This document shows, piece after piece, positions 15,221 to 23,491 of a DNA stretch of 58,582 nucleotides (within the stretch, counting starts at the first letter, position 1; each line of letters begins with the position of its first letter). This stretch comes from JAVBMJ01 sp031552535. GTDB lineage: Bacteria > Bacteroidota > Bacteroidia > Bacteroidales > Rikenellaceae. The notes beneath the pieces were generated by a model. It did no database searches and was not told the DNA's origin. It saw nothing but the letters and a program-made list of their open reading frames with translations. The translations under genes were made by a program, and so were the position numbers. The stretch lies in assembly GCA_031552535.1 (NCBI GenBank), contig JAVBMJ010000070.1:1-58582 (forward strand). Direction: 5' to 3'.

Positions 15221-17824
15221 CGCCTGGTCAAGTGTCGCCACGCGCAGCCGTTCCCGGAGCGTGGCCACGTCGAGGGTCGTCCCGATCCTCACCCTTACCG
15301 CACGTCCCGGCAGCAGGTCGAAGTAGTTGTCGCTGAAGGCGCACTCCCCCCCGTCCGACGAGAGGCACACTCCGCGGGCGAACACATCGCACGACAGAAC
15401 GGCAACCGCTCCCCCTTGGGCAGCCTCCAGTTCGACGCCGACTTCAGCCGCCGGGTAGTTCATATCCTTATGCAGGGCCGGGTAGTAAATATTGGTGTAC
15501 TCCCTGCCCTTGTTTTCGACCAAAGAGACCTCCACCACCGCCCCGCCGCACCCGTGTCCGTGGAGCAACTCCTCAAGCGGCACCGACAAATGGCGGTGGC
15601 TGCCATTGGAGGGCACCTTCACAGCAACACTCCGTTGCCACACCTCGCGGCCGTCCATCGTCACTGTCCGTAGCGTCAGCCGGGCATCGAAACTCCGGCG
15701 GCGGTCGCTCACGACGAATACCTCCAACGTGTCGCCTCCGGCGACAGGTGACACCAGCACATCATCGAAGGCCTTGCGCGCAAAATAGTGCAACGCCTTC
15801 CACCGCCCGTAACAGTCGCGCCCCGACCACGAAGCCACGGGCCAGCAGTCGTTCAACTGCCAATAGAGGCTTCCCATACATGAGGGCATGTCGCGGCGGT
15901 GTGCTTCGATAGCCGTCCTCACAGCGTCGCCCTGCAACAGATGAGTCATGTAGAGCATCGACCGGAAGTCGCACGGGGTGCCGTATTCGGCTTTGAGATA
16001 TGTGTTTATCAGCGAGTTGGCATGCCTGCCTCCGCGCTGATGCCACAGCATGGTCTCCGAGGCCGTGTCCCACTCCCCGGGACTCGGGGCGTAACGCCGT
16101 ACGGTGGAAAATTCGGGGAACGACTGGAAACCGTACTCGCTGAAAAAACGGCTCCGCACCTTGTTATAATCTGACGTAGGCTGCCGCCCGTGCCACACCC
16201 CCCAGAAGTGGGCGTCGCCGTAGCCCGGGTCGCGCCGTCCGTCCTCGCCCGCGAAAGGCGAAGATGGGGTGTAGTAACCCATCGGGTCGTGCTGCGCCAC
16301 CACTTGGGGCAATACCTTGAAATACTGGTCGCGGAACTGCTGCCACACCGTGTCGGCATACTGTTGGTTCTGATCCTCATACCGGCGTTTCCATCCCCAG
16401 TGGAACCACGCTTCGAGGCACTCGTTGTTGCCGCACCACAGCGCTATCGACGGGTGGTTCCTCAGCCGCCTCACGTTGTCGACGGCCTCGCGGCGTATGT
16501 TTTCGAGCATGTGGCCGCTGGCCGGGTAGACGCTGCACGAGAACATGAAGTCCTGCCAGACCATGATCCCGAGCCGGTCGCACAGGTCGTAGAACGCGTC
16601 GTCCTCGTACACCCCGCCGCCCCAGACGCGCAGCATGTTCATGTTGGCCGCCGCGGCGTCGCCCACCACACGCCGGTAGGTAGAATCGCCGACCCGCGGC
16701 AGGAAGTTGTCGCACGGGATATAGTTGGCCCCTTTCGCAAAAACAGGTATGCCGTTCAACTCGAAATAAAAACTCTCGCCCGCCGCGTCGGGTTGCCGCA
16801 CCAGTTTCAACGACCGCAGGCCCGTACGCTGGCGGCGGCTGTCTATCTCCCTGTCAGCGGATGACAGCGTTACCTCGAAATCGTAGAGGTGTTGCTCGCC
16901 CAGGCCGTTGCTCCACCATAGACGCGGATTGCGGATCGTGACCGGCACCTCAGCGCGGTTGAGTCCCGTCTGAAGGTCGACCGTCGCCCGGGCGAGCGCG
17001 CGGCCCGAGCCGCGTTCCGTGACCGTGAGCTGTACCCCGGCTACAGGCCCGTCCGACAGCGCCTCCACGGCAAAAACCAGCGATGCCGACCTTGCAGTGA
17101 CATTTCGCTGTATGATGTGCACATCGTCGATGCGCGCCCCGTCCCAGCCTTCGAGCAGCACCGGGCGCCAGATACCCGATGTCACAAGGCGCGGGCCCCA
17201 GTCCCAGCCGTAGTGGTATCCCGCCTTACGCGTGAAGACGCTCAATTCGCGGTCGAACACCCCGCCGTTGTGCGACTGGTCGTTCGACCCGCGGTAGCGG
17301 AACGGCAACGCCTCCCACAGGGGCATCACCTCGCGGATTGGCGAACGGAATGTGATCATCAGGACATTGCCTTTGTGCTTGAGCACCCCCTTGACACCGG
17401 CCCGCCACTCGCGGAACATATTGTCGGCCGAGATGATCCTCTCACCGTTGAGATCGACGTCGGCATAGGTGTCGAGACCCTTGAATGTAAGTCGTATGTT
17501 GTTTTTTTCGAAGATGTTGTCCGGGGCATCGAACCTCGTCACATAGATCCAGTCCTCCTTGTCGATCCACTGCACGCCGCGTTCGTTAAGCCCCGTGAAA
17601 GGGTCTTCGATGATCCCGGCCTCCATAAGGTCGGTGTGAACCACTCCCGGCACCGTCGCCATGTGCCACACCCCCACCCTCGCCTGGCACATCCGCCAGC
17701 CCTCGTGCAACGTAACAGCGGCCGGAGCGCCATTGGCCGCAACAACAGCGCCACCCTCCGCCCCCCGGCAGAGCGGCCCGGCAATGGCGGCAATATAAAT
17801 AAGCGTATAAGTAAATATTTTCAT
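15200..17824 (-). CDS. GH2 beta-mannosidase (exported)
   Basis: 874 residues from the Met at 17824, which begins a signal peptide (KIFTYTLIYIAAIAGPLC). In-frame codons upstream of it run into repeat DNA and were not used. The GH2 layout is clear: sugar-binding domain (WIYVTRFDAP, FKGLDTYADV), a jelly-roll core with YHYGWDWGPR, and a TIM barrel with MLRVWGGGVYEDD, the acid/base Glu in WCGNNECLEAW, and the nucleophile Glu in FSEYGFQSFPE. The DWGP and GGGVYE motifs separate beta-mannosidases from beta-galactosidases. This enzyme removes the beta-1,4-mannose of the N-glycan core, consistent with the nearby GH18 locus. The last residues (ARTHSVF) are encoded by a REP-like repeat. Confidence 0.93.
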   Translation of the reverse strand: MKIFTYTLIYIAAIAGPLCRGAEGGAVVAANGAPAAVTLHEGWRMCQARVGVWHMATVPGVVHTDLMEAGIIEDPFTGLNERGVQWIDKEDWIYVTRFDAPDNIFEKNNIRLTFKGLDTYADVDLNGERIISADNMFREWRAGVKGVLKHKGNVLMITFRSPIREVMPLWEALPFRYRGSNDQSHNGGVFDRELSVFTRKAGYHYGWDWGPRLVTSGIWRPVLLEGWDGARIDDVHIIQRNVTARSASLVFAVEALSDGPVAGVQLTVTERGSGRALARATVDLQTGLNRAEVPVTIRNPRLWWSNGLGEQHLYDFEVTLSSADREIDSRRQRTGLRSLKLVRQPDAAGESFYFELNGIPVFAKGANYIPCDNFLPRVGDSTYRRVVGDAAAANMNMLRVWGGGVYEDDAFYDLCDRLGIMVWQDFMFSCSVYPASGHMLENIRREAVDNVRRLRNHPSIALWCGNNECLEAWFHWGWKRRYEDQNQQYADTVWQQFRDQYFKVLPQVVAQHDPMGYYTPSSPFAGEDGRRDPGYGDAHFWGVWHGRQPTSDYNKVRSRFFSEYGFQSFPEFSTVRRYAPSPGEWDTASETMLWHQRGGRHANSLINTYLKAEYGTPCDFRSMLYMTHLLQGDAVRTAIEAHRRDMPSCMGSLYWQLNDCWPVASWSGRDCYGRWKALHYFARKAFDDVLVSPVAGGDTLEVFVVSDRRRSFDARLTLRTVTMDGREVWQRSVAVKVPSNGSHRHLSVPLEELLHGHGCGGAVVEVSLVENKGREYTNIYYPALHKDMNYPAAEVGVELEAAQGGAVAVLSCDVFARGVCLSSDGGECAFSDNYFDLLPGRAVRVRIGTTLDVATLRERLRVATLDQARTHSVF

Positions 17825-17911
17825 CCGTGTATTTTTCACCCCTGCACAGCCCCGGGGCGCATATTTGGCAACCCGCCCGTGGCACGAAGGCTTGCAGGAA
17901 CGGCACCGACA

Positions 17912-17919
17912 CAAAAGTA
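17912..17919 (-). promoter_or_regulatory. -7 promoter element (TAnnTTTG) for the beta-mannosidase gene
   Basis: On the minus strand the bases read TACTTTTG, matching the Bacteroidetes -7 consensus TAnnTTTG. It lies 88 bases upstream of the chosen start codon at 17824, giving a leader of about 80 nt. A -33 partner is not obvious. Confidence 0.45.
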
Positions 17920-17989
17920 CGAAGAAATTGTCTAAAAACCTGTTTAAATCTCCCATGCAAAATATTATAAATCCTTCCAAACCGGTTTC

Positions 17990-18145
17990 AGAGTCTGTCT
18001 GAATTTCCCACGGAAAACATTTGTCGTTTCTTTTTGGCCTCTTTTCCCCCGAAAATCCCGTTACATAGCCCCGCCATGCTCCTCGATTTTCGCGTAAGAT
18101 AACCCTGAAAATAATTCGCAACTATTTTAGAAACTGTTTAATTTT
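17990..18145 (-). repeat. MITE-like element, family A, copy 1 (inverted)
   Basis: The outer end reads AGAGTCTGTCTGAATTTCCC. The interior, read on the minus strand, contains GGAGCATGGCGGGG, TATGTAACGGGATTTTC and GAAAAGAGGCC. This parallels copies at 18127, 26224 and 54727. It abuts copy 2 tail to head, so the two overlap in the shared terminal repeat at 18127-18150. It is non-coding. Confidence 0.6.
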
Positions 18146-18296
18146 CCTATGGAAAAAGATTTAAGTATATTCCGGTGATGATTTCTGCGTGAAAACAGAG
18201 GCGCATCGCGGTGTTATATGTAACGAAACTTTCACGCGAAAAGTGGCCCGGAAGAACTTATAATACTTTCCATAGGAAATTTAAACAGTTTCTTAC
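18127..18296 (+). repeat. MITE-like element, family A, copy 2
   Basis: Terminal repeats of about 27 bp, AGAAACTGTTTAA followed by TTTCCTATGGAAA, face each other at 18127-18155 and 18268-18296. The ~115-bp interior shares long identical stretches with copy 3 at 26224-26388: GATTTAAGTATATTCCGGTG, GCGGTGTT and ATGTAACGAAA. No open frame or transposase. The CCTATGG in both arms here is CCTGTGG in both arms of copy 3. Confidence 0.7.
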
Positions 18297-18440
18297 AATA
18301 TAGGGTGCGCCTTGGCAATCTTTTGAAAGCAAGCTTTCACGATTGCCCTCGGCTTTCACTATATTTGAAGAATATGGGATGCGGCTCGGCATAGCTTTCG
18401 AACAAATTCGACGCTCTGCCCTCACCTTTCACCATATTTC
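18297..18440 (+). repeat. two tandem 70-nt hairpin repeats of a Bacteroidales-type intergenic family
   Basis: Two related units follow each other. Unit 1 (about 18297-18366) runs from ATATAGGGTGCGCC to CGGCTTTCACTATATTT. Unit 2 (about 18371-18440) runs from AATATGGGATGCGGC to ACCTTTCACCATATTT. Each has an outer stem (ATATAG with CTATAT; AATATGG with CCATATT) and an inner stem (GGCAATC/GATTGCC in unit 1). A third unit is inverted at about 54745-54820. Similar 'GCCCTCGGCTTTCAC' repeats are common between Bacteroidales genes, from memory. Confidence 0.6.
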
Positions 18441-18644
18441 CATCGGAAAATTAGGCAGACCTTCAATACTGCTTCGGCGGGCGGGCGCCTTGTGTTTTCT
18501 GACATGCCCCTGCACGTAATAGCGGCATGGATTCAGGGCGTGTTGGCATAAACGCTTGCGCCCGCATCCGGCACAAAAAAGCACAAAAAAAGCATAATAT
18601 TCCATTGTGAACATTTTTAGACAGACTCTTGACCGCTTTCTTCG

Positions 18645-18652
18645 TACCTTTG
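18645..18652 (+). promoter_or_regulatory. -7 promoter element TACCTTTG for the flippase-dut unit
   Basis: An exact TAnnTTTG match ends 18 bases before the chosen ATG at 18671. It gives a short leader containing GAAGTGAG. It sits in the otherwise non-coding, repeat-filled gap 17825-18670. A -33 box at the standard spacing is not evident. Confidence 0.55.
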
Positions 18653-18670
18653 CGCAAATTAGAAGTGAGA

Positions 18671-20152
18671 ATGCTCAGAAAACTCGCAGGACAAACCGCA
18701 ATATACGGCATCAGCACCATACTGATGCGGTTTTTGAACTACCTGCTATCCCCATACCTCACGCGTATACTCTCCACCGGGGAGTACGGCGTATACACAT
18801 ACATGTACGCCCTGATACCGTTCGCGCTGGTGGTTTTGACCTTCGGCATGGAGACAGGCTACTTCCGTTTCGCGGGAAAAGCGGCCGACGAGGCGTCGAA
18901 GCGCCGCATATTTTCCACGGCATGGGGAGCGGTGAGCGCGGCGGCTGCACTGTTTCTGGGCCTGGTGCTGCTGTTCAACGACAGCATAGCCTCGGCCATA
19001 GGTTACGCCGACCAGCCGTCGTATGTCTGGACAATCGGGACGCTGATCGCCCTCGACACATTCATGGCCATCCCCTTCGCCCGCCTCAGGGAGCAGAACC
19101 GCGCGGCGACCTACGTCGCGCTGCGTTCGCTGTCGGTAGTGGTCAATGTCGCGGCGTGCGTGTTCCTCTATAGTGCGTTGCCCGCGCTTGCCTCGGGGGG
19201 CGGATTCTGGGCGTCGCTCTACGATCCGCACTACGGCGCGGGATACGCCTTCGTGGCCAACCTCATAGCGAGCATGGTGACCCTCGCCGCACTTATACCC
19301 ACCTGCCGCGGAACGTGGCTGAGCATCGACGGCAAGCTGCTCCGGCAGATGGCCCTGTTTTCGCTACCGCTGCTGTTGAGCGGCATAGCCGGGACGGCCA
19401 ACGAATTCATCGACCGCCAGATGATAGCCTGGCTGATGCCCGCCGATATGGCCCTCAGCGCCCTGGGCATCTACGGTGCGATACTCAAGATCGGCATGGT
19501 GCTGACGCTCTTCACGCAGATGTACCGCCAGGCCGCCGAGCCGTTCTTCCTTTCGGGTTTCGCCAGGGAGGACTTCGTGAAGGCCAACGCATCGGCACTG
19601 AAATATTACATCATATTTTCGCTGGTCATATCGCTGGGTATAGCCCTTTTCGCCGACCTGTTCGCCTATATAGTGGGCCCCGACTTCCGCGGAGGAATGT
19701 ATATCCTGCCGGTGGTGTTGTTGGGAAACATCCTGTCGGGGGTGGTCTTCAACCTCTCGTTCTGGTACAAGAAGTCGGGGGCGACACATTTCGCGCTGGT
19801 GGTGACCTGCACGGGGCTCGTTTTCACTATCGTCTTCAACATACTCCTGGTCCCGCGCCTGGGTTATTTCGGCGCCGCCATAGCCCGCACGCTATGCGAA
19901 ATGGCGATGGTGGCAGTTAGTTACTACCTTAACCGCAGACACTACCCGATACCTTACGATATACGCGCCATAGGCACCTACACAGTGCTTTGCATAGTGA
20001 TATACTGTTGCGGATTTTTAACCTCGATGCTGACAGATATTCCAAAATATGTACTAAATTTGTCGCTGGTTGCGTTTTTTGCATTATATATAGTCCGGCG
20101 CGAAAAGATAGACGCCGGCGCGATTGTGATGTCAATTTTTAAAAAACGATGA
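18671..20152 (+). CDS. Wzx/MATE-like polysaccharide flippase
   Basis: 493 residues with about 12-14 hydrophobic segments. The start MLRKLAGQTAIYGIST matches the N-terminus of the polysaccharide biosynthesis (MOP superfamily) family; the upstream in-frame Met would add poorly fitting residues and begins within the promoter. Typical elements include YLLSPYLTRILSTGEYGVYTY and a C-terminal polysaccharide-synthesis domain. The family flips lipid-linked glycan units across the inner membrane. Four bases separate it from dut, so the two are co-transcribed. The lipid-linked substrate is unknown; no glycosyltransferases are in this window. Confidence 0.9.
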   Translation: MLRKLAGQTAIYGISTILMRFLNYLLSPYLTRILSTGEYGVYTYMYALIPFALVVLTFGMETGYFRFAGKAADEASKRRIFSTAWGAVSAAAALFLGLVLLFNDSIASAIGYADQPSYVWTIGTLIALDTFMAIPFARLREQNRAATYVALRSLSVVVNVAACVFLYSALPALASGGGFWASLYDPHYGAGYAFVANLIASMVTLAALIPTCRGTWLSIDGKLLRQMALFSLPLLLSGIAGTANEFIDRQMIAWLMPADMALSALGIYGAILKIGMVLTLFTQMYRQAAEPFFLSGFAREDFVKANASALKYYIIFSLVISLGIALFADLFAYIVGPDFRGGMYILPVVLLGNILSGVVFNLSFWYKKSGATHFALVVTCTGLVFTIVFNILLVPRLGYFGAAIARTLCEMAMVAVSYYLNRRHYPIPYDIRAIGTYTVLCIVIYCCGFLTSMLTDIPKYVLNLSLVAFFALYIVRREKIDAGAIVMSIFKKR

Positions 20153-20156
20153 AATT

Positions 20157-20591
20157 ATGGTAGTAAGGGTGATAAACAATTCGCAATTCGACCTGCCGGA
20201 ATATGCAACGATAAATTCGGCGGCGATGGACCTCAGGGCCAACCTCACCGAACCGGTAAAGATAAAGCCGCTGGGAAGGGCGGTAATCCCGACAGGGCTT
20301 TTTGTTGAGATACCCTCCGGTTACCAGATGGAAGTGCGGCCGCGCAGCGGACTGGCGGTCAAGCACGGCATAACGGTCTTGAACTCGCCCGGAACAATCG
20401 ACTCAGACTATCGCGGCGAAATAATGGTGATACTGGTCAACCTCTCGGAAAACGAATTCTTCCTCACCCCCGGCGAACGCATCGCACAACTGCTGATGGC
20501 CCCAACAACACCCATATCGTGGAGCCTCACCGACGAACTGTCGGCAACAACACGAGGCGACGGCGGATTCGGCTCCACCGGCCGCCGGTAA
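20157..20591 (+). CDS. dut: deoxyuridine 5'-triphosphate nucleotidohydrolase
   Basis: 144 residues, normal for trimeric dUTPase. All five motifs are present: AAMDLRA (I), RPRSGLA (II), GITVLNSPGTIDSDYRGE (III, with catalytic Asp and Tyr), GERIAQLLM (IV) and RGDGGFGSTGR (V, the mobile C-terminal arm). It hydrolyses dUTP to dUMP and pyrophosphate, keeping uracil out of DNA. It lies 4 bp after the flippase gene. The frame is intact. Confidence 0.97.
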   Translation: MVVRVINNSQFDLPEYATINSAAMDLRANLTEPVKIKPLGRAVIPTGLFVEIPSGYQMEVRPRSGLAVKHGITVLNSPGTIDSDYRGEIMVILVNLSENEFFLTPGERIAQLLMAPTTPISWSLTDELSATTRGDGGFGSTGRR

Positions 20592-20599
20592 ATACTATT

Positions 20600-20920
20600 A
20601 TCCGGGCAGTATTCAACTGCCGCTTTTTTGAGGAACCGACGCCCGAGCGAGGGCAGAGTGGAACTTGTTCCGACTCTGCCGAGAGAGAAGGAGGAAGACC
20701 ACGTCAAAAAGCGGCGCAAAAACCTTTAGTCCTGACCTTGCTCTGATTTTGCAGTTCTTAGGTTATGGGTTGGGAGCCCTTCTAATAGCACTGATAACTA
20801 AGGGCTCCCAGCCCATAACCTAAGAACTATAAGGTCGCGGCAAAGTAATGATTGAAGTTTTTTGGGCGACTTTTTTTCAAAAAAGTCGCGGTCGAAGGCT
20901 GCCGGAGAAAAGTATGTTAT
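20600..20920. repeat. composite inverted-repeat element H, copy 1
   Basis: The central stem pairs 20753-20781 with 20800-20828 (29 bp, one G-T pair, 18-nt loop). Right of it lies module A: AAAGTAATGATTGAAG, then the hairpin GCGACTTTTTT/AAAAAAGTCGC (about 20868-20892). Left of it lies module B, inverted: hairpin GCCGCTTTTTT/AAAAAGCGGC, split by a 70-nt insert (20634-20703) containing AACCGACGCCCGAGCGAGG and its own stem GGCAGAG/CTCTGCC. The element fills the whole dut-holB gap; no gene is present. Confidence 0.75.
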
Positions 20921-20921
20921 T

Positions 20922-22055
20922 ATGCGGTTTGCGGATATTATAGGTCATGGGGAGTTGAAGGCTCATCTCCGGCGCGGTGTCGACGCGGGACGGGTCAGTC
21001 ATGCCCAGTTGCTGAGTGGCGATGCGGGTTGCGGGCCGTTGCCGTTGGCTTTGGCTTATGCGCAGTATGTCAACTGCACCGGGACGAGGGATGGGGATTC
21101 GTGCGGCGAGTGTCCGTCGTGCCACAAGATGGCGTCGTTGCAGCATCCCGACCTCCATTTTCTTTTCCCGGTGAAAGCGGCGGGACAGGGCAAGCCCGCG
21201 GTCGACTTTTACCTGGGCCAATGGCGCGAAACGGTCGCCGCGACGGGGGGATATTTCGATGAGCAGCGGTGGTACGAGGCTCTCGATATGGAGAACCAGC
21301 AGGGGTTGATCTCGCAGGCCGACGCCGACGAGATAATCCGCAAGATGTCGTTCAAGGCGTTCGAGGCCCGCTATAAGGTGGTGATCATATGGCTGCCGGA
21401 GAAGATGCGCGAGGGGGCGGCCAACACGTTGTTGAAGATATTGGAGGAGCCGTGGGACGGGACGTTGTTCCTGCTCGTGTCGCAGGCCCCGTCGAAGTTG
21501 TTGCCGACCATTTTGTCGCGTACGCAGGAGGTGAGTGTGGGCAGGATCGCCCCCGTGGCGCTGGCCTCCCATCTGGAGTCTGCCGAGGGGGTCGATGCGG
21601 CCCGTGCACGGCAGGCGGCGCGCCTGAGCGGGGGCGATCTGGTCGTAGCCCGCAGGCATCTGTCGGGCGAGGGGGGCAGCGGCGAGATGTTCGCCCTGTT
21701 TGTGGAACTTATGAGGCTTAGTTACAACGATAAGCACCTGGAACTGCTGGAGTGGGCCGAGAACGCCGCTTCGATGAACCGCGAGGAGCAGAAACGCTTC
21801 CTGGCATATTCGGTGGGATTGTTGCGCAACAGCTATATGCTTAACGCCGGTATGGACGATATTTCGTACCTTTGGGGCGAGGAGTTGGGATTTTGCCGTA
21901 AATTCGCACCATATATAGGCAACCATAATATAGAGCAACTCGTCAGGGAGATCGAACTGGCCATTGCGCAACTGTCGCAGAACGGCAACTCGAAGCTGAT
22001 ATTCGCCCATTTCGCGCTGGTGGTAAGCAAACTGATCGTCAGGAACGCGGGGTGA
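20922..22055 (+). CDS. holB: DNA polymerase III subunit delta' (clamp loader)
   Basis: 377 residues from the ATG at 20922 (MRFADIIGHGELKAHLRR); codons upstream of it belong to the repeat. The AAA+ fold has a degenerate P-loop (GDAGCGPLPLA), as expected for delta', a four-Cys zinc module (CTGTRDGDSCGECPSC), LLKILEEPWDGTLFLLVS, and the sensor/SRT stretch LPTILSRTQE. Delta' helps the clamp loader open the beta clamp. FolK follows 45 bp downstream on the same strand. Part of the dnaX/holB family; assignment to delta' rests on the weak P-loop and length. Confidence 0.9.
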   Translation: MRFADIIGHGELKAHLRRGVDAGRVSHAQLLSGDAGCGPLPLALAYAQYVNCTGTRDGDSCGECPSCHKMASLQHPDLHFLFPVKAAGQGKPAVDFYLGQWRETVAATGGYFDEQRWYEALDMENQQGLISQADADEIIRKMSFKAFEARYKVVIIWLPEKMREGAANTLLKILEEPWDGTLFLLVSQAPSKLLPTILSRTQEVSVGRIAPVALASHLESAEGVDAARARQAARLSGGDLVVARRHLSGEGGSGEMFALFVELMRLSYNDKHLELLEWAENAASMNREEQKRFLAYSVGLLRNSYMLNAGMDDISYLWGEELGFCRKFAPYIGNHNIEQLVREIELAIAQLSQNGNSKLIFAHFALVVSKLIVRNAG

Positions 22056-22100
22056 GTCCCGCGGGTGTTGCGGCGGGAAGATGCGGAGTCATATAATTTG

Positions 22101-22679
22101 ATGGTGATGGAACGGGCGGTTATACTTACGGGCGGTAATCTGGGTGATGTGGCCCGGACGCTGGAGCGGGCCCGGCGGATGGTGGCGGAGCAGGTGGGCG
22201 AGGTGGTCGGCTTCTCGTCGGTTATGGAGTCTGAGGCGTGGGGCTTCGAGGCCCGGGAGAAGTTTTTGAATCAGGTTCTGGTGTGCGAGACGGAGCTGGA
22301 GCCCGAGGCGTTGCTCGACGCGTTGCAGGATATAGAGACGCGGCTGGGACGCAGGAGGGGTGGCGGTGCGGAGACGGATGCTGAGATGGGCGGCGACACA
22401 AAGGCAGGAACGAGTGGTGGAGTGGAGGCGGGTGAACGCGTCTACCGGTCGCGACCGATAGATATGGATATACTTTTTTACGGCGGCAGGGTGGTCGACA
22501 CTCCCAGGCTTACGATACCGCACCCGCTGATCGGGCAGCGCGAATTCGTACTCAGGCCGCTGTGCGCGGTGGTTCCCGATCTGGTCCATCCGGTGTCGGG
22601 CGACAGCGTGTCGACAATGCTCCGGAAGTTCTACGCGGCGCAGGACGATAAGAGGGTCGCGATGGGAACAGGCGGGTAG
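22101..22679 (+). CDS. folK: 2-amino-4-hydroxy-6-hydroxymethyldihydropteridine pyrophosphokinase
   Basis: About 192 residues. HPPK transfers pyrophosphate from ATP to the pterin in folate synthesis. Visible motifs are LTGGNLGD, VMESEAWGF, the substrate-binding EKFLNQVL, and the ATP/Mg2+ motif SRPIDMDILFYG, followed by IPHPLIGQREFVLRPL. Between ETRLGRRR and YRSRPID there is a ~25-residue insert rich in Gly, Glu, Ala and Thr that most HPPKs lack; it falls in a flexible loop and the frame is kept. Starts at 22065 or 22107 are also possible; 22101 is chosen because the family begins just before the AVILTGGN strand. Confidence 0.93.
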   Translation: MVMERAVILTGGNLGDVARTLERARRMVAEQVGEVVGFSSVMESEAWGFEAREKFLNQVLVCETELEPEALLDALQDIETRLGRRRGGGAETDAEMGGDTKAGTSGGVEAGERVYRSRPIDMDILFYGGRVVDTPRLTIPHPLIGQREFVLRPLCAVVPDLVHPVSGDSVSTMLRKFYAAQDDKRVAMGTGG

Positions 22680-22737
22680 CAGCATGGGATGGAGCCGGAG
22701 GGTGAAATGGTCCGACGGGCCTGGAAAAACATTTTGA

Positions 22738-23283
22738 ATGAAACGTACTATTACAATATTGGCCCTTACGGTGTTGCTGGCGACGGGGTGCAGCAAGGTG
22801 GAGATGAACCAGCTTTTCCGCATAACACCCTATTTGCAGATGGAGAACAAGGGCCCGGAGACGTTGGCCGACGACATTATCGCCTATTCGTTCTACGCCG
22901 ACACGGTGCACTGGCGCCTTGCCTCGTGGGACGACGCCATAGCGGGACGCCTTACGAAACGTATCGCCACCGGCATGCGCTCCGACACGATCTATTACGA
23001 CATCCTGACCGGACAGGACGCCACTACGCACGAACTTGTCTGCGGGCCGTTACTCGACCAACCGGTGATTATCGTGCTGTGTGACAGGGAGCACAAAATA
23101 TATGGCTGGCGGCAGGTCCCTACGGCGGCAAACATGGACGAAACGTATGTCAACGTCCGTTTCCGCCCGTGGAAACCCGAGGTGAGATACGACGAAGCCA
23201 AATGGACGATGGTCAACGAATTTATCACTATCAGTGACCTGGACGACCTGGACGATCACGGCGAGTTGGAACCACGGCCCTGA
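22738..23283 (+). CDS. small unknown lipoprotein
   Basis: 181 residues. The signal peptide MKRTITILALTVLLATGC ends in a clear lipobox (LLATGC). The mature part is 163 residues, mixed alpha/beta in character, with several Trp (VHWRLASW, YGWRQ, FRPWKPE) and an acidic tail (DLDDLDDHGE). I recognise no domain. It lies 58 bp after folK on the same strand and may be co-transcribed. Real coding sequence is likely from the signal peptide and sustained codon pattern. Confidence 0.7.
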   Translation: MKRTITILALTVLLATGCSKVEMNQLFRITPYLQMENKGPETLADDIIAYSFYADTVHWRLASWDDAIAGRLTKRIATGMRSDTIYYDILTGQDATTHELVCGPLLDQPVIIVLCDREHKIYGWRQVPTAANMDETYVNVRFRPWKPEVRYDEAKWTMVNEFITISDLDDLDDHGELEPRP

Positions 23284-23491
23284 GCCGGGTAATCCGCGCC
23301 GGGCAAAGAGAAGATTCAGTGTATGGAAGAGGAAAGCGGAGTATCCGGCGTGGCGTGTGAGTGGGCGTGGAGGCTCCCACGCAGGCAACAGAGGCCACGT
23401 GAAATGCTACAGGTATCCTTGAAAACAGGCAATAACGCGAAATCCGAACATTGCCATTAGAGCTAACACGCCTAAATCCGGGACATTATAA

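Noticed and set aside
21867..21874. TACCTTTG as a promoter for folK
   Set aside because: It lies inside holB in a continuous conserved frame about 230 bp before folK with no -33 partner; chance is likely.
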